Shown: positions 24,219 to 32,055 of the stretch, piece by piece | Position numbering within the stretch: position 1 is the stretch's first letter | Layout: every line of letters begins with the position of its first letter | Assembly (NCBI GenBank): GCA_900553775.1 | Contig: USEZ01000005.1 | Coordinates: 1 to 38,471 of the forward strand | Direction of reading: 5' to 3' | Source: an uncultured Slackia sp. | Lineage (GTDB): Bacteria > Actinomycetota > Coriobacteriia > Coriobacteriales > Eggerthellaceae | Length of the DNA: 38,471 bases | Program-made: the position numbers and the translations under genes | Notes under the pieces: generated by a model | Told to the model about the DNA's origin: nothing | Databases searched by the model: none | The model's input: the letters and a program-made list of their open reading frames with translations, nothing else

Positions 24219-25115
24219 ATGATCGAGCTTTCCGACGACAAGGTTCTTTATGCGTTCTCGAAAGACCTCGAACCTGCACTTACGGTGCATTCGGGCGATA
24301 CCGTGCGCATCCGCACGAAAGACTGCTTCGGCAATCAGGTGCAAACGCCCGAAGACGAGCTCGATTCCATCGACTGGGATGCTATCAACCCCGCCACCGG
24401 CCCCGTCTACGTCGAAGGAGCCGTTGCGGGCGGTTCGCTCAAGGTGCATATCGATGCGATCGAGTTCGACGGCCGCACGGCCAGCTGCACGGGCAAAGAC
24501 GAAGGCGTGTACGGCGATAAGCTCGAATGCTGGGCCACGCGTTTGTGCGAAATCGACGGTGACGAGTTGGCGTGGGACGAGCGCGTGCGCCTGCCGCTTA
24601 CCCCGATGATCGGCGTGATCGGTGTGGCTCCTGCGGGCGAGCCGGTGAATTGCGGAACGCCCGGCGCACACGGCGGCAATATGGACAACACCAAGGTGGC
24701 TCCCGGCGCCACGTTGTATTTCCCCGTGGCGGTAGACGGCGCGCTGTTCGGATGCGGCGATATGCATGCCGTGATGGGCGATGGGGAAGTGAGCGTGTCG
24801 GGCGCCGAGGCTGCGGGCCATGCCACGGTCACGCTGACGGCGCTTCCCGACCTTGCCATTGATACGCCGTTGATCGAAACCGAAAGCGAGTTCGGCGTGA
24901 TCTATTCGGCCGAAACGCTCGATGCCGCAGCCGAGGGCGCGGTGCATCGCATGGTCGATCTGGCGGCCGACCGCACGGGCAAAGATGCCGCCGATCTGGT
25001 CATGCTGTTCAGCCTGTGCGGCAATGTGGAAGTGTGCCAGATGGTAGACCCGCAGAAAACGGTGCGCTTCATGGTGCCGAAACGCGTGCTCGATGCCTAT
25101 GATTTCAAACTGTAG
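24219..25115 (+). CDS. Acetamidase/formamidase family protein
   Basis: 298 residues, start after GGAGGGTGCTCT. FmdA/AmdA-type beta-rich enzymes hydrolyse short-chain amides such as formamide and acetamide to ammonia. Family stretches are the N-terminal SGDTVRIRTKDCFGN, GPVYVEGAVAGGSLKVHI, the central GVAPAGEPVNCGTPGAHGGNMD, LYFPVAVDGALFGCGDMHAVMGDGE and the C-terminal LFSLCGNVEVCQMVDP. Length is typical for the bacterial short form. It is monocistronic and followed by the AT-rich region at 25116. The ammonia could feed the ammonia-dependent NAD synthase, but nothing shows a link. Confidence 0.9.
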   Translation: MIELSDDKVLYAFSKDLEPALTVHSGDTVRIRTKDCFGNQVQTPEDELDSIDWDAINPATGPVYVEGAVAGGSLKVHIDAIEFDGRTASCTGKDEGVYGDKLECWATRLCEIDGDELAWDERVRLPLTPMIGVIGVAPAGEPVNCGTPGAHGGNMDNTKVAPGATLYFPVAVDGALFGCGDMHAVMGDGEVSVSGAEAAGHATVTLTALPDLAIDTPLIETESEFGVIYSAETLDAAAEGAVHRMVDLAADRTGKDAADLVMLFSLCGNVEVCQMVDPQKTVRFMVPKRVLDAYDFKL

Positions 25116-25132
25116 GGAAGTTTCTTGACGAA

Positions 25133-25238
25133 ATAAGCATTTCTACAGATTGCAGCTTTCTTTAACGGTGCTGATTTCGATAAGGAATATCAGATTATTT
25201 CATAAGTAAGCATTTTAAAGATAGTAGCTATATTTATA
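25133..25238. repeat. Imperfect direct repeat, about 32 bp, two copies
   Basis: Copy one at about 25133-25165 and copy two at about 25206-25238 both read TAAGCATTT, then (C)TACAGATtG or TAAAGATAG, AGCT, and end in a TTTA run. The repeat period is 73 bases. The second copy includes the left arm of the 22-bp palindrome. Confidence 0.55.
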
Positions 25239-25244
25239 GCTACT
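25223..25244. promoter_or_regulatory. 22-bp palindrome AGTAGCTATA-TT-TATAGCTACT
   Basis: A perfect 10-bp inverted repeat with a two-base centre in the AT-rich island. With such a short centre it is more likely a protein-binding dyad in DNA than an RNA hairpin. The protein that would bind is unknown. Confidence 0.5.
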
Positions 25245-25358
25245 GCAATTCATTTAACACTTACTAACTAAATGAAACTAAACTGGTCATAAGACACAAT
25301 GGGAAGAACCGTTGAAGGGGCATTGCGAACATCGATTTCCTGTTGAAGCGAATTCTTA

Positions 25359-25392
25359 CGCCGGGCGCTCGATAACGGACGGGCGCCCGGCG
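25359..25392 (+). terminator. GC-rich 10-bp hairpin in the island
   Basis: CGCCGGGCGC (25359-25368) pairs perfectly with GCGCCCGGCG (25383-25392) around a 14-base loop. No T-run follows. It could end transcription from the amidase gene or form a structured leader for tsaE. Confidence 0.45.
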
Positions 25393-25495
25393 ATAAGGGC
25401 AGAAGGCGGGCGCTTTTCCGTGGAATCGGATGAAACGTTCGTATTCTTTAATAAAGTTAATTACTAACAGAAACTAAAAGCGAAGAAGGTACTCA

Positions 25496-25942
25496 ATGGA
25501 ATTCGTCAGCACGTCGGTCGAACAGACGCAGGAATACGCCGAGCGCATGGCGCGCCGTGCCGAGGCGGGCGACGTCATCCTTCTGATCGGCGACCTCGGC
25601 GCGGGCAAGACGCATTTCACGCAGGGCTTCGCGCGCGGCCTCGGCATGTCCGAGGTGCCCACGAGCCCGACGTTCAATCTGGTGTGCGAATATCGCGATG
25701 GCCGTCTTCCGCTGTACCACTTCGATCTGTACCGGCTCGAATCCGCCGACGAGCTCGATGATATCGATTATTACGCGATCACCGAAGGCGACGGCGTGTC
25801 GCTGGTGGAGTGGGGCGATAAATTTGCCGAAGCCGCTCCCGACGATTACCTGCTGCTCGATTTCTCGGTCGACTCCGACGGCGTGCGTACGATACGCGCG
25901 AGCGCCTTCGGCCCGCGTGCGGAGGCGCTCATCGCCGCATAG
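25496..25942 (+). CDS. tsaE: tRNA threonylcarbamoyladenosine biosynthesis ATPase TsaE
   Basis: 148 residues, the usual size of TsaE (YjeE). With TsaB, TsaC and TsaD it makes the t6A modification at position 37 of ANN-decoding tRNAs; TsaE is the ATPase. The Walker A motif GDLGAGKTHF is near residue 33, followed by the family motif VPTSPTFNLVCEY, LYHFDLYRL and the VEWGDKF motif. The start at 25496 follows GAAGAAGGTACTCA. Usually tsaE sits next to tsaB and rimI; here neither is adjacent, so the gene appears isolated after an AT-rich intergenic island. Confidence 0.93.
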   Translation: MEFVSTSVEQTQEYAERMARRAEAGDVILLIGDLGAGKTHFTQGFARGLGMSEVPTSPTFNLVCEYRDGRLPLYHFDLYRLESADELDDIDYYAITEGDGVSLVEWGDKFAEAAPDDYLLLDFSVDSDGVRTIRASAFGPRAEALIAA

Positions 25943-26193
25943 GTTTCGGCCGGACCGATTCGCATGCGCCGATAAGCCGTCGTTCGTGCGTGTCTTCGTT
26001 TCATGCGCATAAGGCCGCGTGCGGCGATTGGGGTCTCGGTCGTTTCCGAGGTGCGTACCGCTATGAAACGCCCTCCTGCTTCCGCAAGAGAAACAGGAGG
26101 CGTCGTCATGTATCGGTATCGTGCTCGCGCAAGCATGACGGGCTTGTTGGCCGTCGGAGGGTTTCGCGCGGCGCTTCCGGCTGTTGCGTGCGG

Positions 26194-26637
26194 TTAATCC
26201 TGCTTGACCACCAGCACGTCGCAGCGCAGGTTGCGGATCAGATAGGTGGAAACGCTGCCGACGAAGACGTATTTGATGTTCGACAGGCCGCGTTCTCCGC
26301 AGATAACCAGGTCGGGATCGTACGGCTCGATGATTTGCTCGTTGAGCGTTTCCGTGATGCGCCCTGCCTTCACCACCACCTGCACTTCGGGGATGTTCGG
26401 GTTGTTGCGCGCGGCTTCGAGCAGATCGGCGATGGATTCCTCCAACTTCGCCTTCATATCCGCCGCAAGAGCGGCGAAATCGGTGCCGGCTGCTTCGTAG
26501 GGGACGGAATCGACGACGTGGCCGAACATGAGCGATGCGTTCGTATCGGCGGCAAGCTCGATGGCGCGCTCGGCGACCATATTCTGGGTTTTTCCGCCGT
26601 CGAGGGCGGCGAAAATGCGGTTGTATTGCTTCGTCAT
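26194..26637 (-). CDS. Universal stress protein (UspA family)
   Basis: 147 residues, a single USP domain. It starts with YNRIFAALDGGKTQN (the beta-1 strand and Asp of the nucleotide site) and ends with the ATP-binding pattern GERGLSNIKYVFVGSVS followed by the VLVVK terminal strand, so it should be an ATP-binding type. The exact role is unknown; such proteins support survival in stasis and redox stress. The start follows AGGAGTTGCC. The 250 bases between its stop and tsaE hold no recognised gene. Confidence 0.92.
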   Translation of the reverse strand: MTKQYNRIFAALDGGKTQNMVAERAIELAADTNASLMFGHVVDSVPYEAAGTDFAALAADMKAKLEESIADLLEAARNNPNIPEVQVVVKAGRITETLNEQIIEPYDPDLVICGERGLSNIKYVFVGSVSTYLIRNLRCDVLVVKQD

Positions 26638-26750
26638 GGCAACTCCTGACCTTGGACAGCCTTCGGTTTGAAGGCACCGTCATTTTATCACCCGCGCGCA
26701 GGCGTATATCGAACGACCCTTATGAGCGGCCGTTTCGTTACCTCGTGTTT

Positions 26751-27881
26751 TCAGCGGGCGTTCTCCATGCGAGCGAGCTCGTCTTCGACGGCCTCGATGT
26801 CTTCTTCGCTCGTGGCCCACGAGCAGGTCATGCGCACGACGGCATGCCCGTCGTCGGGGAGGGCTATCTCGTCGGCGTCGAACTTGCGCATGAATTCCTC
26901 GGCGCGTTCGCCGTCGAGCACCAAGAACTGCTGGTTGGTGGACTAATCGCTTGCGAACGCGTCGAATCCATGGCGGCGAAGCGTCTCGCGCAGCTTCATG
27001 GCAAGCGCGACCGCATGGCGTCCGAGCGAGAAGTAGAGGGCTTCGTCGCCTACGGCTTCCGTCACGCCGGCTTGCGCGCCCGTGGTGGAGAACAGCGCGT
27101 CGAATTGCACGCCGAGCAGGCGCCCTTTCGCCGTGACGGCTCCTTTCTGCTTCATGATGAAGCGGAAATCGCGCTTGATGCCGGCATTGCGGATGACGAT
27201 GGCCTCTCCGAACAGCGCGCCGTTTTTCGTGCCGCCGATGGTGAAGATGTCGGCTGCGGCGCATACATCGGCAAGCGTGGCGTCGCATCGCTTCGATGCC
27301 AGGCCGCACGCCAGGCGCGCTCCGTCGATGAACACCAGCAGGCCGTGCGCGTCGGCGTAGGCGCGCAGGCGCCTCAAATCGCCGACGGTGGGCACGAGTC
27401 CCGTTTCGGTGGCGAGCGAAAGATAGAGCAGGCGCGGCTTGACCATGTGGAAATTGTTGCCGTAGGCGTGCTCTTTCATGACCGCCTCGATGCCTGCAAC
27501 GCTCAAAAGCCCGTTCGCATCGTCGGTGACGAGGACTTTATGCCCGCATGCCTCGATCGCTCCCGTCTCGTGCACGTTGATATGCCCGTCGAAAGCGGCG
27601 ATCGCGCATTCGTGCGGACGCAGGCATGCCGCGATCGAAACGAGGTTCGCCATGGTTCCGCCCGCCACGAATTCGACGCCGAGGGCTGCCGGGTCGATGC
27701 CCGCGTCGTCGAGAACGCCGCTCGCGTCTGCGCGCGCGATGGCGCGGCGTATCGCCTCGCGCGCCTTCTCGCACCAGGCGTCTTCGGTATAGCCCGGGTG
27801 CTGCTCGGCATTGGTGCGTACGAGCGCGTCGAGGACGACGGGGTGGGCGCCCTCCATGTAGTCGTTGCGAAAGCTATGCAT
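26751..27881 (-). pseudogene. Low-specificity L-threonine aldolase interrupted by an in-frame TAG
   Basis: PLP enzyme of the threonine aldolase/beta-eliminating lyase family, which cleaves threonine to glycine and acetaldehyde. The first 312 codons look intact: MHSFRNDYMEGAHP start, EFVAGGTMANLVSI, DGARLACGLA and the Schiff-base Lys in TIGGTKNGALFGEA. Codon 313 is TAG (26945-26943), and the same frame then continues for 63 codons with a perfect family C-terminus (STNQQFLVLDGERAEEF, then HAVVRMTCSWATSEEDIEAV) to a TGA at 26751. The amber replaces the Ser of the usual D-S-P-T-N-Q motif (TCG to TAG would be one change). It is either a recent nonsense mutation or a sequence error; readthrough is less likely because many genes here end in TAG. 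Confidence 0.88.
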
Positions 27882-27904
27882 GGTATTCCTTTCGGCCGTG
27901 CGAT

Positions 27905-27927
27905 GCCCGCCTTCGCCTGCGGCGGGC
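27905..27927 (-). promoter_or_regulatory. Hairpin and TATAAT box upstream of the threonine aldolase
   Basis: GCCCGCC and GGCGGGC form a 7-bp stem between the start codon and a minus-strand TATAAT at 27955-27950. TATAAT is a full -10 match, but no -35 at normal spacing is visible. If it is used, the hairpin lies in the leader. Confidence 0.35.
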
Positions 27928-28078
27928 GAGAAAGTCGGATAACGGGGCGATTATACGACTGCGGAAAAACGGCCCCGCACCCGATATGCCGTTCGGTCGA
28001 TTCGGGCGCTTTTCGCGTCGATTCGGCATCCGTCCGCCCGTTTCGCGCGCAGCTCGCCTCGGGCGCGTCGAAACCCTC

Positions 28079-28106
28079 TTGCTTTCGTTGCGAATAGAGG
28101 TATGAT
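28079..28106 (+). promoter_or_regulatory. Candidate promoter of the infA-rplQ operon
   Basis: TTGCTT (28079-28084) and TATGAT (28101-28106) are 16 bases apart, at the left edge of an AT-rich stretch that runs to infA. The leader would be about 230 bases. A second TATGAT at about 28292 is nearer the gene. An inverted repeat TGATTAC/GTAATCA (28103-28109 and 28134-28140) overlaps the -10 box. Confidence 0.45.
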
Positions 28107-28344
28107 TACCGAAAGAAACCAGCATATTTTTCAGTAATCAAACGCCAAAGATAAATGGTCTATCTATTGAAAATGCCGCAGGTGAATTAAGAAAAATACG
28201 TGCGAGACGTGATAGAATGCCTGAAGCAGCTGCGCAAGCGCTGTGTTTTGTGATGCCAAAATGAATTTCGTGCATAGGGACGAAATCTTTGGTATGATTT
28301 TTCGGCTGTTGCGTAAGCACACGATGAGTGAAGAAGGAAGATTC

Positions 28345-28563
28345 TTGGCAAAAGAAGACGTCATCGAACTTGAGGGCACCGTCCTCGAAGCGCTCCCGAA
28401 CGCGATGTTCAAAGTCGAACTCGAGAACGGCCATCAGATTCTGGCGCATATTTCCGGCAAAATGCGCATGCACTACATCAAAATCCTGCCGGGCGACAAG
28501 GTGACCGTCGAGCTTTCGGTGTACGACCTGTCTCGCGGACGCATCACCTATCGCTTCAAGTAA
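28345..28563 (+). CDS. infA: Translation initiation factor IF-1
   Basis: 72 residues when started at the TTG at 28345, which gives the universal MAKEDVIELEGTV beginning and exact family length, with AAGGAAG five bases upstream. An ATG 21 bases earlier would add seven residues and is less likely because its only ribosome-like site lies inside the added codons. IF-1 is an OB-fold protein that binds the 30S A site; HISGKMRMHYIKILPGDKV and the terminal SRGRITYRFK are conserved. It opens the alpha-operon block, but adk and map, which often precede it, are absent. Confidence 0.96.
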   Translation: MAKEDVIELEGTVLEALPNAMFKVELENGHQILAHISGKMRMHYIKILPGDKVTVELSVYDLSRGRITYRFK

Positions 28564-28705
28564 GCACCCGCACCGCTTTTGGCTTTCGTCGAAACGACAG
28601 GGTGCATTTCTGCGCTTAAAAGCAGCGGCCGCGTGTCCGACAACATCGCATCGCATGACAACCATCGCCTGCGGCTGGGCGTGTTGCATAGAGTAAAGAC
28701 AGTAA

Positions 28706-28743
28706 GGTTCCCCAGAGGCTGGACCGTCGGCTGAAGGGAAGCC
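28706..28743 (+). promoter_or_regulatory. Imperfect hairpin in the infA-rpmJ gap
   Basis: GGTTCCC (28706-28712) can pair with GGGAA(G)CC (28736-28743) in the 201-base gap, unusually long for this operon. It might be a ribosomal-protein leader structure or processing site. No known leader motif was recognised. Confidence 0.3.
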
Positions 28744-28764
28744 GCACATTCAAAGGAGACAAAC

Positions 28765-28878
28765 ATGAAGGTCCGTCCTTCGGTCAAGAAAATGTGCGAC
28801 AAGTGCAAAATCATTCGACGCCATGGCAAGGTGCTCGTGATCTGCGAGAACCCCCGTCATAAGCAGCGTCAGGGTTAA
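28765..28878 (+). CDS. rpmJ: 50S ribosomal protein L36
   Basis: 37 codons from an ATG with AAAGGAGAC upstream. The sequence MKVRPSVKKMCDKCKII is diagnostic, and the zinc ligands Cys11, Cys14, Cys27 and His32 are all present, so this is the zinc-binding (C-plus) form. It stands between infA and rpsM in the standard order. Confidence 0.97.
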   Translation: MKVRPSVKKMCDKCKIIRRHGKVLVICENPRHKQRQG

Positions 28879-28900
28879 AGAGAGGAAGGCTAGCTAAATT

Positions 28901-29269
28901 ATGGCACGTCTTTTCGGTGTCGACCTCCCTCGCGAGAAGCGCATTGAGATCGGCTTGACTTACATCTACGGTATCGGCAACACCACCGCAAAGAAGATCA
29001 TCGCGGAGACCGGCGTCAACCCCGACGTCCGCGTCAAGGACATCTCCGAAGACGATCTGCAGAAGATCCGCGAATACATCAGCGAGAACCTGACGGTCGA
29101 GGGCGACCTTCACCGCGAGGTTTCCCAGAACGTCAAGCGCCTTATGGAAATCGGCTGCTACCGTGGCCTGCGTCACCGCAAGGGTCTTCCCGTTCGCGGT
29201 CAGCGCACCCACACCAACGCTCGTACCCGCAAGGGTCCCAAGCGTCAAATCGGCGGCAAGAAGAAGTAG
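28901..29269 (+). CDS. rpsM: 30S ribosomal protein S13
   Basis: 122 residues, normal length. Starts MARLFGVDLPREKRIEIGLT and ends in the conserved basic tail (GLRHRKGLPVRGQRTHTNA, then RKGPKRQIGGKKK). It sits at the head of the small subunit and contacts the 50S through the bridge B1. Ribosome site GAGAGGAAGG. Ends in TAG. Confidence 0.98.
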   Translation: MARLFGVDLPREKRIEIGLTYIYGIGNTTAKKIIAETGVNPDVRVKDISEDDLQKIREYISENLTVEGDLHREVSQNVKRLMEIGCYRGLRHRKGLPVRGQRTHTNARTRKGPKRQIGGKKK

Positions 29270-29279
29270 GGATTGACAC

Positions 29280-29675
29280 ATGGCTAAGAAGAACGTTCGC
29301 ACGCGCATCAAGCGCTCCGAGCGCAAGAACATTGCGGTCGGTCAGGCTCACATCAAGAGCACTTTCAACAACACCATCGTTTCCATCACCGATCCTCAGG
29401 GTAACGTGATTTCCTGGAATTCTGCCGGCACCGTGGGCTTCAAGGGCTCCCGCAAGTCCACCCCGTTCGCCGCGCAGATGGCTGCCGAGCAGGCCGCCAA
29501 GACCGCTATGGAGCACGGCCTCAAGAAGGTCAGCGTCTTCGTGAAGGGCCCGGGTTCCGGCCGCGAGACCGCTATCCGCTCCCTGCAGGCCGCCGGCCTC
29601 GAAGTGGCCAGCATCCAGGATTGCACCCCCATCCCGCACAACGGCTGCCGTCCGTGCAAGCGTCGCCGCGTGTAG
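29280..29675 (+). CDS. rpsK: 30S ribosomal protein S11
   Basis: 131 residues. Conserved stretches include HIKSTFNNTIVSITD, GFKGSRKSTPFAAQMAA, VKGPGSGRETAIRSLQ and the terminal DCTPIPHNGCRPCKRRRV. It lies on the platform of the small subunit. Ten bases separate it from rpsM. Ends in TAG. Confidence 0.98.
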   Translation: MAKKNVRTRIKRSERKNIAVGQAHIKSTFNNTIVSITDPQGNVISWNSAGTVGFKGSRKSTPFAAQMAAEQAAKTAMEHGLKKVSVFVKGPGSGRETAIRSLQAAGLEVASIQDCTPIPHNGCRPCKRRRV

Positions 29676-29696
29676 TTCAGAAAGGATCGAATCATT

Positions 29697-30293
29697 ATGG
29701 CAATCAATAGGACTCCGGTTCTTAAGCGCTGCCGCCAGCTCGGTATTGATCCGGTTGTGCTGGGCTACAGCAGCAAGAAAGAATCCATCCGTCAGCCCAA
29801 GCGCCGTCGCAAGGAAAGCGAATACGGCATGCAGCTGCGCGAGAAGCAGAAGGCCAAGTTCATCTACGGCGTTCTCGAGAAGCAGTTCCGCAGCTACTTC
29901 ATGAAGGCCAAGCGCCAGCAGGGCATCACCGGCGAGAACCTGATGCGCATCCTCGAGTCCCGTCTCGACAATGTGGTCTTCCGCCTGGGCTTCGCCCGCA
30001 CCCGTAAAGAGGCCCGCCAGACCGTGACCCACGGCCACATTCTGGTGAACGGCAAGCGCGTGGACATCCCGTCTTACCGCGTGCGCCCCGGCGACCTGGT
30101 TTCCGTGGCTCCCAAGGCCAAGGAAATGCTCGTCATCAAGAGCGCCCTCGTGTCCAACGAGCGTATGCAGGTTCCTGCCTGGCTCGAAGTCGACATCGAG
30201 AAACTGCAGGGCAGCGTGCTCTCTCTTCCCAACCGCGATCAGATCGACCTGGATATCAACGAGCAGCTTATCGTCGAGCTCTACTCTAAGTAA
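29697..30293 (+). CDS. rpsD: 30S ribosomal protein S4 (zinc-free form)
   Basis: 198 residues. S4 nucleates 30S assembly and in many bacteria regulates the alpha operon. The S4 RNA-binding domain is clear (RLDNVVFRLGFARTRKEARQ, then GHILVNGKRVDIPSYRV). The N-terminus has no CxxC zinc site, so it is a C-minus paralogue type. Ribosome site AGAAAGGAT. Confidence 0.97.
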   Translation: MAINRTPVLKRCRQLGIDPVVLGYSSKKESIRQPKRRRKESEYGMQLREKQKAKFIYGVLEKQFRSYFMKAKRQQGITGENLMRILESRLDNVVFRLGFARTRKEARQTVTHGHILVNGKRVDIPSYRVRPGDLVSVAPKAKEMLVIKSALVSNERMQVPAWLEVDIEKLQGSVLSLPNRDQIDLDINEQLIVELYSK

Positions 30294-30325
30294 TAACCAG
30301 CGGCTGATTAGGAGGCTTACAAACT

Positions 30326-31276
30326 ATGGCAGAGTTCATGAGGCCAACCGTCACTACCGAAGAGGTGAACGACACCGTCGCTCGCTTCATCGTAGAGCCG
30401 CTCGAGCGTGGTTTCGGATATACGCTGGGCAACTGCATGCGTCGCGTGCTGCTCTCCTCCCTGGACGGCGCGAAAGCCACCGCCATCCAGATCGAAGGCG
30501 TGCAGCATGAGTTCACGACCGCCGAAGGCGTGATCGAAGATGTCACCGATATCGTCCTCAACGTGAAAGGGCTGGTGTTCTCCGCCCTTTCCGAGGATTA
30601 CACCGAAGCGACCGCGACCATTTCCGTCGAAGGTCCCTGCACGGTGACCGGCGCCGACATCAAAGTGCCTGCCGAGTTCACGCTCATCAACCCCGAGCAT
30701 GTCATCGCCACGGTGGCCGATGGCGGCACGTTGAACATGAATATCCGCATCGGCGTGGGCCGCGGGTATGTTTCGGCCGAGCGCAACAAGCGCACCGAAG
30801 ACCCCATCGGCATCATCCATGTGGACAGCCTGTTCTCGCCCGTGCGTCGTTGCACCCTCGCGGTCAGCGATACGCGCGTGGGCCAGCGCACCGACTATGA
30901 CAAGCTGGTTCTTGAAGTCGAAACCGACGGATCCATCGTCCCGAACGAGGCGGTGTGCCGTGCGGCCAACATCATCAACCAGTACATGGGGGCGTTTTTG
31001 ACTTTGGCCGATATCGCCGACGAGGAAGAGGGCGAAATCCCGTCCATTTTCGCGCCGGAAGGCCAGGAGGCCAATGCTGAGCTCGATAAGCAGATCGAGG
31101 ATCTGGACCTGTCCGTCCGCTCCTACAACTGCTTGAAGCGCGCCGGTATCCACTCCGTGCGTCAGCTGGTCGAGTTCTCCGAGAACGACCTGCTCAACAT
31201 CCGTAACTTTGGCGCGAAGTCCATCGAAGAGGTCAAGGACAAGCTGATCTCGATGGACCTCAACTTGAAGCAATAA
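30326..31276 (+). CDS. rpoA: DNA-directed RNA polymerase alpha subunit
   Basis: 316 residues. The N-terminal dimerisation domain has LERGFGYTLGNCMRRVLLSS; an acidic linker (about 225-250) joins it to the C-terminal domain with LDLSVRSYNCLKRAGIHSVRQL and NIRNFGAKSIEEVKDKL, which binds UP elements and activators. Start after TTAGGAGGC. Standard position between rpsD and rplQ. Confidence 0.98.
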   Translation: MAEFMRPTVTTEEVNDTVARFIVEPLERGFGYTLGNCMRRVLLSSLDGAKATAIQIEGVQHEFTTAEGVIEDVTDIVLNVKGLVFSALSEDYTEATATISVEGPCTVTGADIKVPAEFTLINPEHVIATVADGGTLNMNIRIGVGRGYVSAERNKRTEDPIGIIHVDSLFSPVRRCTLAVSDTRVGQRTDYDKLVLEVETDGSIVPNEAVCRAANIINQYMGAFLTLADIADEEEGEIPSIFAPEGQEANAELDKQIEDLDLSVRSYNCLKRAGIHSVRQLVEFSENDLLNIRNFGAKSIEEVKDKLISMDLNLKQ

Positions 31277-31289
31277 TAGGAGATACACG

Positions 31290-31811
31290 ATGAGGCATTA
31301 CAAGAAGGGCCGCAAGCTGGGCACCGATGCCGCCCACACCAAGGCCATGAAAAGGTCGCTGGTCCAGGCGCTGTTCCTGAACGACCGCATCAAGACCATC
31401 GAGTCTCGCGCGAAGGAAATCCGCCCCGACGTCGACCGCATCATCACCTGGGCGAAGAAGGGCGACCTGCACTCCCGTCGTCTCGCCATCGCCGCTTTGG
31501 GCAATGACAAAGAGCTCGTTCGCGAGATCTTCGAGAAGGTTGCCCAGGGCATGTTCGCCGATCGCCAGGGCGGCTACACCCGCATCCTGAAGCTCGGCCC
31601 CCGCAAGGGCGACAATGCTCCTATGGTCATCATGGAGCTCGTGACCGAGCCCGTGGCCAAGAAGGAGGAGAAGGCCGAGGAGAAGCCTGCCAAGAAGGCT
31701 GCTCCGAAGAAGGTCGAGAAGGCCGAAGAGGCCGCCGACGAGGCCAAGGCCGAAGAGGTTGCCGAAGAAGCCGTCGAGGCTGCCGAGGCCGAGGAGAAGA
31801 AGGCCGAGTAG
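31290..31811 (+). CDS. rplQ: 50S ribosomal protein L17 with long charged C-terminal tail
   Basis: 173 residues. The first 115 are a normal L17 (MRHYKKGRKLGTDAAHTKAM, then RQGGYTRILKLGPRKGDNAPM). The last 55 or so are low-complexity Lys, Glu and Ala repeats, a tail found in actinobacterial L17 proteins but absent from E. coli. The start follows AATAGGAG. It closes the operon; a strong terminator follows 24 bases after the stop. Confidence 0.97.
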   Translation: MRHYKKGRKLGTDAAHTKAMKRSLVQALFLNDRIKTIESRAKEIRPDVDRIITWAKKGDLHSRRLAIAALGNDKELVREIFEKVAQGMFADRQGGYTRILKLGPRKGDNAPMVIMELVTEPVAKKEEKAEEKPAKKAAPKKVEKAEEAADEAKAEEVAEEAVEAAEAEEKKAE

Positions 31812-31834
31812 CCTTTGCTCCATCATATGTTTTC

Positions 31835-31862
31835 AAGAAAGGACGCTTCGGCGTCCTTTCTT
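31835..31862 (+). terminator. Terminator of the alpha operon
   Basis: AAGAAAGGACGC, TTCG loop, GCGTCCTTTCTT: a perfect 12-bp stem with a UUCG tetraloop and U-rich end. Confidence 0.93.
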
Positions 31863-32055
31863 CGTTGTCGGGGGCATTGTCGAATGGACGTTTCGTGCGC
31901 AGGGATTTCTCCGAAGGGTGACGAATCGCTTTCAGCGGCGACGTCGGCCGACTGCGCCAGGCTCGCCCGCGTCCACGACGTGATACGATACATATGCTTT
32001 CAAGGGAAGAGGGCGAAGCGATACGCGTTCGCCTCGATGCGGAGAGGAGGGCATC

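Larger units (their letters stand above)
25116..25495. other. AT-rich intergenic island with several repeats
   Basis: 380 bases with no gene. About 25116-25300 and 25440-25490 are far more AT-rich than any neighbour. It contains an imperfect direct repeat (about 25133-25165 and 25206-25238), a 22-bp palindrome (25223-25244), two copies of TTACTAAC...GAAACTAAA (around 25261 and 25460), and a GC hairpin (25359-25392). The longest coding possibility is about 15 codons. The composition suggests acquired or regulatory DNA; no transposase, integrase or tRNA end was found. Confidence 0.7.

Noticed and set aside
25116..25495. CRISPR array or prophage attachment site
   Set aside because: Only two imperfect copies of each repeat, no regular spacers, no cas or integrase gene and no tRNA end.
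26943..26945. UAG recoded as pyrrolysine genome-wide
   Set aside because: At least a dozen genes in the window, including rpsM, rpsK and rplQ, end in TAG, so UAG is an ordinary stop here; only site-specific readthrough remains possible.
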